From NCBI GenBank assembly GCA_025526935.1, contig JAHLKD010000021.1, forward strand, positions 248,001 to 312,000: a DNA stretch of 64,000 nt, read 5' to 3'. This document shows, piece after piece, positions 20,424 to 32,349 of this stretch. The notes beneath the pieces are model-generated. The model worked only from the letters and a program-made list of their open reading frames with translations. It did no database searches and was not told the origin of the DNA. This DNA comes from Cladochytrium replicatum. Lineage: Eukaryota; Chytridiomycota; Chytridiomycetes; Cladochytriales; Cladochytriaceae. The translations under genes and the position numbers were made by a program. Positions within the stretch are counted from its first letter, which is position 1; every line of letters starts with the position of its first letter.

Positions 20424-23400
20424 ATGGATGCCAGGGAAGTAGACGTCGAGGATACAGCCTCGATATTGCTACAGCCAACCGTGCATGCTCTGCCTTCGCC
20501 ATCTGTTTCTGCCAAAGCTGTGATGACTTCCGCTGCAGCTTTGGCTGCTTCAGTATTTAACGAGAACGATTGCGATCTTGGGACTAAAGATCTTGTGGGC
20601 CAAAACCAGAGGACGAATGGATTTTCAAATCGGTCGTGGGATGCATTGAGAACACCGGTAAGGATCAAGGTTTCGTCGTTGCCGAAACGAAAAAATGAGC
20701 CGCCCAACGCACGTCCGGAAACGGCGAAACCTCCGCTGGAATCCGCAAAACCTCGCACTACCTGTTGGCTTTCTCCGAAGCAATCATCCAAACCCAGCTC
20801 GGGCACGGATCCTACGGCAGAATCGGATCCAACTTTCCAAAAGAGATCCGAAACTTCAGGCCCTACGTCAAATAACTACGGCGGACCAAGTGAAAGTTCG
20901 CGCAAATTGTCGGATTCAGCTATATCACCAGGCAACAGTCCCAGCGAACCCGAGAGAAATCATCCCGAGCTTGTTCAAATCCAACTGAGTCACTGTGGAA
21001 ATTTCAACGTTGTGGCAGAGTCTTATTCTGTTCCTCTCATGGATGGATCCGGCGCATGCCTTCCAATGAGCAGGAAATGTTCAACGCATGTATATGCCCA
21101 TCCATCTCACGCAAAAGGCATAGTTCTACTTGTACCTGGATATGCAAATAATCGTCACATGTTTGACGTTGGAGGAGGAAGAGGTATGTCGGATTGGTGG
21201 CTGGACGAGATGAGCCTTATTTTAATTATTGTTAAAGGAAAAAGTGGCATTTCTTTCATGGAGTTTCTTGTCAGCCGTGGCTATGATACATTTGCGGTCG
21301 ACTTGCGCGGAACTGCAGAATCAAAGCGAATGGGATGTGTTGGTGCGTCTGGTTTGGTTGAGGTAAAGTGATGGTAATGAACATATTGTCAAAATATAGC
21401 TTATTTAAGCTATAGCATGTCGAGGTCGATATTCCGAGCGCAATTCGTATGGTGAAATCGATTGGACGATGTGAGAAAGTTTACTTGATTGGTAAGGGCC
21501 AGAAATAAAGCCAAATGAAGGTACGGTTAAACAAAATTTAATAGGGCATTCTATGGGTGGAGCGTTATCTTGTGCAGTTGCAGGAGTTTTGCCGAATGAT
21601 ATTGCTGGAATTGTACATGTATGTTTATCCATGCGTTTACCGTTTTGGACTCTCACGGTGCGAACGCCAGCTTGCAGGCTTTTACAATGGTGGCCTCCCA
21701 ATAATTGTGGATATACTTGATATCTACAAAGGCAATTGCCCCGAATTCATTCGCAAATTTGTGAGCACAAGCTCAAGCATTGCATTTCGCTCTGCGTACT
21801 CCGTTGTAGCTCCTGCAGCAAACTCAATTCTATCTATTCTTGGCTTGAAAGCTTCTCCAACTCAAGGAACTCAGCGGGCATCTTCTGGCGTCGATCAACA
21901 ACAATCCGTGCAACAGTCATACTTTGCCTCCTTCATCAAACATCTGGCACGAACACCACTTCCGGTGCGATCCACAATTGACTTTCTCTTATCCATCAGA
22001 AGATACATTCCTCAGCAGCTTGAACAGCTACTTGTCAACAGTGCTTATCCAGCCCCTTGGTTGCCATACAGCGTAGAAGATCCCTGGGGATTGCTTGAGT
22101 TAACAGTCGAATCTCCTTCAGTGGGAGTTACTTTGAGCATGATAAAGATTGGGGTTCATACAGATATTTTTAATGATTGGCTGGTGGAGAGTTCTCGAAG
22201 CAGAGCTGAAGTACGAGATAAAACTGACATGGCCGGTCGAAATCCCGATATCGGAACCGAAGATGACACGTCTTCGAATGTGCGCGAGAAGGAAAGCCAC
22301 CAGATACTGATGGGGATTCTAAGTTCGAGTGCGGAAAGAAAAGCCCAAAGAAGACAAAAGAGCCACCCAGACACCAGCAAACCAAATGCTGGATACTTGG
22401 TCAGAAAGCCATCTCTCCGCTCTATTCAAAGGTTGAAATATCACGAGACTTCGGACAGTTGGAAATACTGGAACGAGCTTTATCCGTTCCTCTATCGATT
22501 TGAGGAGTTAGAGCATCTTCCTCTGTTCTTCTGCTACGCCAATGCCGACGCTATTCTCCGACCGCGAGATTCTCTGCGCGGATATGCGCGCAGCAAAAGC
22601 CGATGGCGGGACATAATCCGATATGTTGACCTCGAAGACGCATCGAAAAGCTCGTCTACTACACAAAAGCCATCATCAGTTGCTGCCAGTTCGGAAAGTT
22701 CTGCCCTCATGCGTACAGCCTCCGCTTCCATGTTTTCTCCGGGGAATGCGGGCGGCTCCAATAATCGCTCCTCAATCAGAAGTGTGAAAGATTGGCTAGA
22801 AGCAGATAGCGCAATCCGTAGAGAACGCTTGAGGATAGTTGCGGCAACAGCTGCAGCAAAAGCCGCAGCAATTGGAATGGTCATAAGATCAGGCTCGTCA
22901 GGCAATATTCGCGCACCAATGCAGGGAAATTCGAAAAGTCGAAGTCGCCCACTGTCAGGTTACGGTGGGCTTCTTCTTACGAAGGACGGGTTTGCGGATC
23001 ATGATCGTGATGAATACAAGCACAGAAGTTCCCAGAATGAAGACCTTGCCTCTCGCTCCGCGGTAGACGAATCGGAGCTTCGTTCGACTTCAAGACCAAC
23101 GGAGGAGCTGCGGGAAAATATTTCACAACCTCGATCGAGAGCAGTCTCGACCGATTTCGGACATCAGTCGCTCTTTGGGAACGATCAAACTGGAGGATTC
23201 ACAAACGAGGATACATTGCGCGCCCCACGAGCGAGCTTCACATTCGACGAAGATATGGAGGAAGACATTGTTGGAAATACTAATGTGGAGAATATCAGGG
23301 ACACGCTCCCGCTCCAACTTGAACCAAGCGAAAGCGCATCAACGCTGTTGGAACATAACCCAGAGATCACTGGCGAATATGGTCCTATTGACGCGGACCT

Positions 23401-23752
23401 TCATTATCTAAAAGAACCATGGAGGCAACTCTCACTTTCTGCGGGCGAACCCTCGTTCGAAGAGAATCTGAATAATTCAGACTCCTCCACTAATCAGAAC
23501 AACGTCACTTCGTTGACCAATTTAGAAGATAAGGAAAGGTCGCCTCCATCTAATGAGAAGAAGCCTCGAGATGGCTCTCCCCTTGTATTTGTTCCACAAT
23601 ATTCGATCCCAGCGACAATGACCTATGGACACTGCGATATATTAGGTGGAAAAAATGCCGAAGAGATTTGGGAGAGAATAGTAGCGTGGTTAGATGCGAC
23701 GAGTGCACGAGAGAAGGAGTGGAGGTTCAGTCGACGGTATAGTGCGAGGTAA
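20424..23752 (+). CDS. Alpha/beta hydrolase (lipase-like) with long insertion before the catalytic His
   Basis: The first roughly 190 residues are Ser/Pro-rich. The hydrolase fold then begins with GIVLLVPGYANNRHMF (about 21120-21170), an oxyanion-hole type motif, and GYDTFAVDLRGTAESK. The nucleophile elbow GHSMGG is rebuilt across an intron (21493-21543). Introns near 21187, 21364, 21493 and 21618 all join in phase, the last giving IVHLAGFYNGGLP. A candidate acid is ANADAI near 22540. The candidate His is YGHCDILGG near 23625, followed by a C-terminal helix (IWERIVAWLDAT). Between acid and His are about 340 residues of low-complexity Ser/Arg/Glu-rich sequence, so the triad is Ser-Asp-(insertion)-His. 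Substrate unknown; similar hydrolases act on lipid esters. No membrane span or signal peptide was recognised. Confidence 0.8.
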
Positions 23753-24022
23753 AACGGAGGGTAAAGCATTTCTGTTCGTGGTTTGCAGGAGGACAATGGT
23801 GAAACTATTCAACATTCGTAAAGCAAAAGTGTATGTCGTTTCTTGAATGACTCTGAAGGTTTTGTGTGATCTTGTCCCGGTATCGAGTGTATTCAATTCA
23901 CACAAAACAAATCGCTCGCAATCGTTATTGGTGAGCTAAGCTTATCACCGATAGTTGACAACTTGGGTTGCGTTGGGAAAAACTTCAATGAAGTTGACCA
24001 ATCAGGACGCCAACTCTTCACG

Positions 24023-24876
24023 ATGTCCTCGATCACATTCACCGGCGCTGCCGATTTTGAGCCTCTTGATATCGTTCCTCGGCCAGATCCAGCAATAGGA
24101 AGGATTGGGCGAATCACCAACAACTCTCGCAATCTATCGCACGCCACGTTTCGTTTTGGGGGAGAGACGAATACATACAAGAACGAGAAGGAGCGATACG
24201 ATACCGACGTCGTGAAGCACGAAAAACTTTCGCAGCAGCACAACGCAGAGCGCAAAACTCAAAGATATGAGTTTCGACAGTATGTGCATTTTGTTTAATT
24301 TGCGATTGAATACTTAACTCAGTTCACAGACAATGGCTATGTGAGTTAGAACAGCAGAGGTGGCAGAAGATGGCAGCAGAGGATTTGAAGCAGCAAGCTT
24401 TGTGGGAAAAACGACACCAGAAAACGCGGGTTGGGGCAAACTCGTGAGTGCACGGCTGTTTGATATTCTGGTGAGGCGCACTGAATAGGTTAACGGCAGG
24501 GTAGGATACAATCCGATCACCCTCGAGTATTACACAACCGCCAAAGGCAAGAACCTTGCGGAGTCAGATACTCAGTTGGTGGTACGAAAAGAATTTTTCA
24601 CCCACGTCATCACGAACTCACACGTACACTCTTCAGAAAAGGGCAGCGGCTCGAGCAGCATGTAGTTACATGCGGAGCAACACATATGATCCGATCAAGG
24701 GGAAAGATGTGACTGAAGTGAAAGTGATAAGTGCAGTCGGCCCAACCACGCCTGGAAAAGGGGGGCAGGGCGATGTGACTGGACCAACGGCAATTTCCAG
24801 GGTCAAGAATGATGGCAGGCATTTGGGTCGTTTAAAGTTCTCGTCTACCACAGTTAAACGGCCAGAGATGCGTTGA
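24023..24876 (+). CDS. Uncharacterised coiled protein, possibly flagellar
   Basis: Four exons. Exon 1 (MSSITFTGAADFEPLDIVP...) has basic helical segments (ERYDTDVVKHEKLSQQH). Introns at about 24281-24329, 24443-24500 and 24581-24637 join in phase to give CELEQQRWQKMAAEDLK, then NSVGYNPITLEYYTTAKGK, then AARAACSYMRSNTYDPIKG, ending at TGA 24874-24876. The length is about 220 residues. Short helical proteins with YNP(I) motifs are common among flagellar microtubule-associated proteins, and this genome is flagellated, but I cannot name an orthologue. Function is therefore not assigned. Confidence 0.6.
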
Positions 24877-25364
24877 GTTTGTAGCTCTCTATTCAGCTGT
24901 AAATCACTTCTGTAGAATTAAGACCTCTCTGAAAAAACCCCGTTGCCTTCTCGTCCCACATATGCTCATTCTTTCATATCTCCGTTCAACCCGTCGTCTT
25001 CTCGGCCGATTGGCCGCATCAGTGCTGCTTTTATTCTCAAAGCACTATTAGCTTCCCTGATAAGTCAGGATCGATGTCGACGCCTTCCACGTAAAGCGGA
25101 TCGAACAAGCTTGATGGTCAATTATTTGTTTTGCGATAGCGGGTCATCTTCTTTTTGCCATGAGATCACAGCTCTTTCATGAGCAGAACAGGAGATATAC
25201 TGCTGTACAATACCCTGGTTCCCCCTTGCGAAACCAGCTTTACTCCAACCGCCGCAGCGATCTGCCACTGGCGGGAGACTCTCCCACTAACCACTGTCCC
25301 TACTACTCAATACCTACAGCTAGATCTTCCCCCAACGTCCGCCTCTACCCTGTGCTCTCCCTCC
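24877..25364. other. Intergenic, flanking a degenerate retroelement
   Basis: No gene recognised. The 3' part may be the decayed tail of the minus-strand element that begins just beyond, as frames with stops continue without a clear boundary. Confidence 0.4.
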
Positions 25365-27196
25365 TTATGCTCCTTCGCCAAAGCGCGCTCGAATCATCAC
25401 TCTCGCGTCCCCTTTCCATTGTTGGTATTCGGGTCCATGGATATCTTCAAGAAAGCGGCGTCCCGGAGCCGGTTCGTCCATCCTGGTACCTTCTCCGCTC
25501 CTTGAGTTCCTGCCAACGAGATGTGCAGCAAGGATACATAATGCGCAAAACCTGGCCCCTAATCCAGCACAAATTTTTTTCCGCTCTAGGGCACTGAAAA
25601 CATGGATGCTGTGGCCTGGCCGCATTGGAAACATTGATCGTTTTCATACACCTCTGGACGTCGCCGACTGAGCTGTTTCATGGGTACTCAACAGTCGAGG
25701 AGCAGCTTCATTCGCGTTGCCCTGGTTCGCGTGCTACCCATACTTTCGGCAGCTTCTAGTGGGCAGATCCCGGTTGGCACACACAAGCTCTCCCAGCTCC
25801 ATCCACATACTCCATGTCTGTCTCTCCCATAGCCTTCTGTTTTGTATGGAGGTCCCACCACGCCTTGCGGCGTTCCATTTTGCTGGCAGCGGGCAACACT
25901 CGTCTGGGTCTGCTCCACAGAGGCTGTGACCTGTTTCCAATACAAGCTTGCAGCCACATTGACCCTAGGCTGCTAACTTGGTTCCAAGGGGTAGCATCCA
26001 TCATGTGCGCCTCGTTCCCCGCGTTCCTGTCATGTCCACGGATCCATCTGATCACAACTCCTGCTGGATGGCCCTGTTGTTCAAGTTCATACTGGAGTTC
26101 CGCCCATACTAGGTTTCCATCCCACCAAATGTACCGTCTTTGGATCCCCGTCGTCGCATTTTGGAGAACTTGCTGTGCAAGTGTAACCACTCATTGTCCA
26201 GCCAAATCGTGGTTGGTGTTATGCCCGGCAGCAGCAGTACAGCTTCCAACACCGCAATTGCTCCGCCAATAAGGAGACTGGAGGGATTCCAAGGACATTT
26301 CCTGCCTTGAGTGTCCTTCACTGTTCCCCATGTTGCTGCACCACTGCGTATGTCACCGACGCCTGTCCATTGAACCATCAGACTGAACCGTCAGAGTACA
26401 AGTGCACCATTTCATCCGGCTCCCCCACAACCCCTAATCGGATCTCCTCAGGCATACTCGCAGATCGGGATGAATTACTCTCCTGTTCTTCATCCTTGCT
26501 GCAGCCAGCTGTCCCGCTGGCGTGTTCGTCTGATTCCTCCACACTATTGTACTCCGTCTGTACTCCGTCCAGGTTGGAGTGCACTATCGCGGGTGGGCGC
26601 ATCTAGCCTTCCATACGTATATGTGCCCAGCGCTAGTCGTGAGTCGCATTTTCCATCAATGTGGGTCAGGCTCGAGGTCTGTTCATCCCAGATACAGACC
26701 GTCCGTTGTGTATCTTAGTGTCCACCCCATCGCCGCAATCGCCTCCACATTCTATAAAAGTATTGACAGATGCCCGCATTTCATATTGCTCGTTCACTTG
26801 ACCACTTCTCTGCTCAGGCACACCTTCCATATCCAATGCGCAAGTGTCGGATATGTATGAAATAACTGCAGTCCATTCCTCGTCCTGCCAGCGCATATCA
26901 GAGACCATCCCTATATACACCTCTCTAACCCCGTCCTCGTCTGTGCTTGAGGCAGGTACCGCTACAAGCTGATTGACTTTGGTCCCCGTGGATGTTTTAG
27001 GAATGTCGGTAGCAGGAACCAATTCCGTTTCGATACTAATTCCCGACACTCTGGGGTAAGTCGAAAAAGCCCTCCCGATTCCTCTGCTACAATTTCGATA
27101 ATCTCTTTGAGCATACGAGACAGGCGTGCTCCTCTCCCAGTAATTTCGACAGCAACCACGGTAACTTGCACACGCCAGATGAATTCCACCACACAA
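25365..27196 (-). mobile_element. Degenerate retrotransposon with RNase H domain remains
   Basis: Fragments of an RNase HI domain are readable on the minus strand in the right order. MVHLYSDGSV near 26380-26410 (the first catalytic Asp) is immediately followed by a stop and frame change. VLEAVLLL near 26230-26260 carries the Glu. TTIWLDNEWL near 26195-26225 carries the second Asp. VIRWIRGHDRNAGNEAH near 26010-26060 carries the His/Asn-Glu part. Further on, around 25590-25640, a Cys/His cluster (CFQCGQA and similar) resembles the zinc knuckle found after RNase H in non-LTR elements. Frames shift at several places and contain stops. The upstream part (26600-27196) is open in pieces without recognisable domains; its assignment to the element is a guess. 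No terminal repeats or target-site duplications were found. Confidence 0.55.
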
Positions 27197-27682
27197 AATC
27201 TGAACGACTCGCTGATTGAAGGGGTGAGGGTCTACAGGGTGGAGAGCGACAGAACAGAGAAACTCATGACGGTGGGACCCCTTCGAATGGAACGCTCGAC
27301 CAATGGCTCAAAAGTAACGGGCCTCTCAGTCAACGGCAAGACCTGCAATATCATCCTCGTACCACACATGCAGCCAGTCAGCACCGCCAATAGTCTTGTC
27401 TTCTTATTTCCGTCGGATCCATCATCGACCGATCGTACCCTGCTGATGCACAGGCTTGAGCTTCCACGGCTAACACCGCGAGATCAGATTTGGTCATTTG
27501 AAAGGGAACTTGTGCGAGCTACGAGCTACGTACCGTCTCCAGAAGGGAGGGTTTTAAAGGTGCCTCCGAATCCCTTGGAAGACAGCGATGATGAGAGTAA
27601 TGACATGGGGGAACCAGTTGGTTGGTACTCTGGCAGAATTCATCCCAGTGCAAAGTTCAATGTGATCCAGTTGGGTAACTGA
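27179..27682 (+). CDS. Hypothetical protein, 167 residues
   Basis: A single-exon frame from ATG 27179 to the TGA at 27680-27682. The sequence looks like a folded beta-rich domain (GVRVYRVESDRTEKLMTV, SVNGKTCNIILVP, NSLVFLFPSD) followed by an acidic segment (PLEDSDDESND) and GWYSGRIHPSAKFNVI. I do not recognise the family. It starts at the upstream edge of the degenerate minus-strand element and converges with the arginyl-tRNA synthetase gene, 70 bp away. Confidence 0.55.
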   Translation: MNSTTQNLNDSLIEGVRVYRVESDRTEKLMTVGPLRMERSTNGSKVTGLSVNGKTCNIILVPHMQPVSTANSLVFLFPSDPSSTDRTLLMHRLELPRLTPRDQIWSFERELVRATSYVPSPEGRVLKVPPNPLEDSDDESNDMGEPVGWYSGRIHPSAKFNVIQLGN

Positions 27683-27752
27683 GTAACAGTGAACGTTTTA
27701 TTATTTGGAAGTTCCACCGCGGAATATGTTGTGTATAAGGCCAAACTTATTT

Positions 27753-30419
27753 CTACATTCGCTCAAGCTTCAGCAACCCGAGTAAAGTCAACCCATTTCC
27801 GACTGTGATCCTTGCAGCCGTAAACATCGCCAACCGGGGGGCAGCGAGCTCCGGAGGAGCACCACGCACATAAAGTTGCTCGAAAGCAGCAGAGATAGCG
27901 TGGCAAAGCTTCATAAGGTATTGAACCATGGTGCAAGGTTCAAGCGTTTGCATTGCCTCAACCACGATATCGGGATATTCGGCGATTCGCTGGATCAAGT
28001 CAAATGCAGCTGGTTCCACCAGGCGAGCCAAGGCCTCGGGGCTAAAGTCTGGTGCGGGTTGGCCAGACTCTTCGGCGTTTCGCTCAATCGACCGGAGACG
28101 AGCGTGAGCGTACTAGGTAACAAGCAAATCAGCCACTAAAGATCAATCTAAGTCAACCATTGCACAAACCTGCAAGTATGGTCCGGTGTCTCCTTCAAAG
28201 GAAAGCATCCTGTCCCAATCAAACTCGTAATCCTTAGCTCGGCGAGCAGACATGTCCGAGATGAAAACCGACGAAATTCCCACAAGATCTGCGACCTTCA
28301 AGGGGTCCTGGATTTGTGCGTATTTGGCGGCGTTCTCTTGCATCACTTCGTGCATCATCTCCTGTGTTTGGTTCAAGATGTCCTCCAAGAACACGACCCT
28401 GCCCTTCCTGGTGCTCATTTCCCCGTCCTTGGACTTGATCATGCCGAACTGAATGTGTTGGCAGTTAGCGGCCCATGGCTTGCCCATAAGTTCCAAAATC
28501 TTGAAGAGTTGCTGGAAGTGTAATGCCTGGGCCGTACCGACGACATAGAACGATTTGTCGAATTGGTATTGTTCTTGTCGATCGATGGCGGCAGCGATAT
28601 CTCGAGAAAGGTACAACATAGCTCCATCCGATTTCGCAACAAGAGCCACCCCAAGGTTGTGCTCGTTCAAATCGACGATTTCAGCTCCTTTGTCGGGGAC
28701 GAGCAAACCAAGGTCACGCAGCTCTTTGATCACGGGAAGAGTTCGGCTGGCTGGGTACTCTGATTCCCCAGAGAAGGTGTCGAAGTGCACGTTGATACGG
28801 GAATAAATTTCCTCGTACTTTTCGATGCTGAGCTGTCGGAACTTTGACCACAGCGCGATGGCTTCAGGGTCACCTTTGACGTACATCAAGTTAGATGTCG
28901 TGATATGAAAGAGGAAAAATCATCAACTCACCATCCTCCATTTTCTTGAAGTACGAGCGAGCAAGCTCATTTGTTTCAACCACACCACTCTTTTTCTCCT
29001 TGGAAATTTCGGCCTTTAAAGTTTTCATGGTTAAGAAGTGAGGGGAAAGCTTCAAGTAGTCACCTACATTGACCTTAACGTACACCTCAAAAAGGTGCCT
29101 GATTGGATCCATCCTCAGTAATTCTTCATCACCGTGCCTCAAGTAACCAACGGCGAGTAGGCCTGCCCATTTGTTCAAGAGAAATTTGTGGAATACGATC
29201 AATCGACATACCATACTGCTTTCCCCAGTCACCAAGGTAATTCATTGACAGCACATCCCACCCGTTAGCATTAAGAATGTGCTTGATGAAGTTTCCGATA
29301 ATTGTACTCCGCAAATGACCAGCGTGGAAGGGTTTGGCAATGTTGGGACTGCTATAGTCGATAACGGCCTGCTTTCCGAATCCGCTTGCGTTCTCGCCGA
29401 ACGATTCTTGGAGCAATAATACTTGTGCGACAAGTTCATCTCGAAGCAGGTTGCGGTTGATGAAGAAATTTACAAATGGTCCAGCCGCAACAATTTTGGT
29501 GATACGGTTGGAGACTTCAACCTTTACGGTGATTAGAAATGGAAAATCATAGGTACAGCTTTCTACACACCTGTTGAGAAAGGTCTTTGGCAATCTGGAC
29601 GGGGTTTCCAGGAAGCCTAAGCCTGGGAATAGGAATTGCATAATCGCCGTTATTCGAATCTTTTGGTGTTTCCAACATGAACCTGATTGCAGAGGCATCC
29701 AATTTCACCGCTACCCCAACTTTCTCCGCAATCTCATATCGGAACTTGTCCAGAACCGACACGCTCAACGCAGCATACTCCACTTTCTCCACCGCCGATT
29801 TCACTTCCGGGAGCTTCTTCAACTCCACCATCCACGGGGCTTTCTTCAGCGTGATCCCATGCGCCGCGCAAAAGTCCCATGCAAATACCTCGGCGAGTGT
29901 AATCTTCTCTGCGCTGGTCAAGAAACGTGCGGAAACGCTGCCGAGTTTCTCTTCGACAATTTCGGCCGAGGGTGCGCTGGAGATGAAGTCGATCCAGTCG
30001 TCGATTTCGACAACGTGGTGTGGGGGGTTGTTCTCATAAAGGGAATGCGGATCAGAGAAGATTCGGGTAAAGTATCGGGCGATGATCCGCTTTTGCTCGA
30101 GGGTCGATCGGGGGCGTTCGTGGGTCGTTGATTTCACGATCAAGGTAGGCTGTGATTTTTTGAAGGAGCTGACGCCGATTTTCAAATCGTACTGAGATGC
30201 ATTCGGCGCCGAGCGGGATGAGAGGTAGAATGCTGCAGCTTCGGCATATGGAAGGGGACTGCTCCCAAACGACAGGAACAAGTTTGATTTCGATGCGTTC
30301 ATGTTAGCCAGCGAAGAGAGTGAGCGCGAGTGCAATGCGGATGGCAGCAAGAGTTTATAAAATGCAATTTGTGTGCCAAAAAAGTACTCACCACGCAATA
30401 ATTTAAAGCTGAGCAACAA
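27753..30419 (-). CDS. RRS1: Arginyl-tRNA synthetase with N-terminal GST-like extension
   Basis: Class I enzyme charging tRNA-Arg. Five exons: 30302 (or 30419) to 29571, 29521-29212, 29162-28932, 28873-28170 and 28112-27753, all in phase, about 778 residues from the inner ATG. The HIGH-type motif lies in SSPNIAKPFHAGHLRSTIIG (near 29330). The KMSKS-equivalent is GEMSTRKGR near 28400. SFEGDTGPYLQYAHARLRSI spans intron 4, and the anticodon-binding tail ends at the TAG at 27753. The first roughly 170 residues are extra for this family. They contain a segment like the C-terminal half of glutathione S-transferase (DDWIDF, then ITLAEVFAWDF and APWMVELKKLPEVKSAVEKV), as in EPRS or MARS. A second in-frame ATG 39 codons upstream (30419) would add a basic, Ser-rich presequence, so one gene may serve cytosol and mitochondria. 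Confidence 0.92.
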
Positions 30420-30524
30420 GAAAAGAGTGTGGCTGGGAAAAACAACTGTGGGAAAGCAGCTTAGTCAAGTTAAAAAGGAAACATCCTGCGGTCTGGAAAC
30501 AGTTCATCGGTGTCTATTGTATCA

Positions 30525-32019
30525 TCACCACATAAACCTCTGGAGCTGTCCAGGCTGTTTTGGCCATTCAAATGGCTTCATCACAAACAAGCAAATGGTG
30601 ATGAAGTTAACCAGCTGCGAATAGACCAAACTCCATCCACCATCCACAGCGGTACTAAAGTGCACGGGAGTGGCTTGTGCAATGGATGCATCAGATACGA
30701 CAAAACGTATTGTCGGAACTCCATCTGCAGTGATGGAACCAGCTGAAGCAAAGCTACATAGCCCAGTAACCATACAAGACCTAATTGCTGAGCTGTTTCT
30801 ATGAACCGATTCAGTATGAAAGTATGAGAAACTGAATCACACTCACATGAACTGTTTAAACACGGCCACGCACCTGCAACATAATCAGGCATTGCAAGAT
30901 AATGAAGAGCCGGGAGCCTCCGAAGAGCAGCAAGTTGTAGAACGTTTAGTGACGGTTGTCACTCAAAAGAAGTGGTTGATGAATGCTGTAAATGTAATCA
31001 GGGAGCTGAAAATCACAGAGCTTGGTTGACTTACGTGAAGTAGGGTACAGACGCGAAGGCTAGCCCTAATGATACGGCCAGTAAAGCGTAGAAGGAAAGC
31101 CTAAATTTGCATAGGTCAATTTGGATTAGAGCTAAAATCCTCACCTCTTCAACTGGCCACATAAGTCGGCCGGGCTGGTTAAGGGATTCAGTGTAGGGAA
31201 TGCGAAGAATGCTGAAAATCTTAGAACTAATGGGAAATGCGCTGTTGGTTGGTGACTAGACCTGTCACCTTACCAAAAAGAACGGCTGATCGTTAATATA
31301 GCATTTCAAAAGGAAAAACTAAACTGCTTACCAATATCAATTCCCTTTTTCCAAATGACAAAAGCAGAGATCGCGAGAAGATGTGGCCACAGTCACGAAA
31401 ATGCTTGGTAGTTGGGCGATTATATTCGTAACAAAAAGTCCGAACAAATCGACGTAGTTGGGCTGCGGTTAAGAGAGACTTATAAGCGATTAGGCAATAA
31501 AATTTGAAGTTACACTACCAAATGAAGTAATCTCGGAACATTGCAAATCAGGACTGCTAATTCGTCTTAGCACAACTGCTGTCCGATAGGAACTACACAA
31601 GACTCACCGAACTATATCTAAAGGAACTAAGACATGTTAATAACGCGGATTTGCATTCCCGTATCACGCACCACAGCGGCTGCAGCGTGAAGACCGGCTA
31701 GTGCAATAGAGTACGCAAATAAGCACAAAAGAATATGGATCCAGAGTCGGTGTAAACCAGGAATGACTAGAAGAAGTGAACAGGAAAGAAGCAAGATTTG
31801 CTGTTGGTCCATTTGCGGACTGAGCGTGATGCTGACGGGTGTATTTTTCGACGGCATCTCCCCAATATGAGTAAGTTAAGGAGCTGAAATATTCCGCCAA
31901 TGATTCGCAAGTTGGATGCTGAACATTGCATGATCAAACGACGCAAGGATTGCTGCAGCAATTAGACAGCTATTGGGAAGTTGCATTCCGTCGAACAACT
32001 TCGGATTCCCGTCGTTCAT
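30525..32019 (-). CDS. Possible multi-exon membrane protein, poorly resolved
   Basis: Minus-strand fragments look like membrane segments of one protein. They are an N-terminal piece from an ATG at 32019 (PNSCLIAAAILASFDHAM), ILLLSCSLLLVIPGLHRLWI near 31750-31810, FGLFVTNIIAQLPSIFVTV near 31400-31450, LSFYALLAVSLGLAFASVPY near 31050-31110, and a C-terminal exon ending QLQRFMW at 30525. Plausible introns separate several of them. However, I could not build one continuous frame: a TAA follows the first piece, and frames conflict near 31360 and near 30990. Either my exon model is wrong or the gene is decayed. Family not recognised. Confidence 0.35.
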
Positions 32020-32349
32020 GAAAAGGATGTCTTTGAGTTAGAGGCTTAGGATTGGGTTGCAGTTTGGCATGGTGGCCTCAAGAGTACGTCTGTTAGGAAG
32101 TTGAGCACACTTCTCCAAAACATCGAAACTTAAATATTGCATTACAGTTGGTGATCTTCGGATCATAGGTGAGATCCCTCCGCAGAATGACTGAGGATAT
32201 GAAAAATTCGTCCTACAAATGAAATTGAAGACAATTCGGTATAGTTTGAATCGTTCATTACGATGTGCGAGTGTCAATCTGCTGTGCAATTTGGCATCGG
32301 CATTCAAGCCACACCTGTAGGTTTCTGACAGGTTTTCTGTGCTGTTGAG
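32020..32349. promoter_or_regulatory. Divergent intergenic region before NOP14
   Basis: 330 bp between the minus-strand membrane-protein fragments and the NOP14 start codon. No coding exon recognised; presumed promoter of NOP14. Confidence 0.4.

Noticed and set aside
25814-26606. Plus-strand frames of 80-150 codons across the retroelement
   Set aside because: They are Ser/Pro/Cys-rich reverse shadows; RNase H motifs are on the minus strand.
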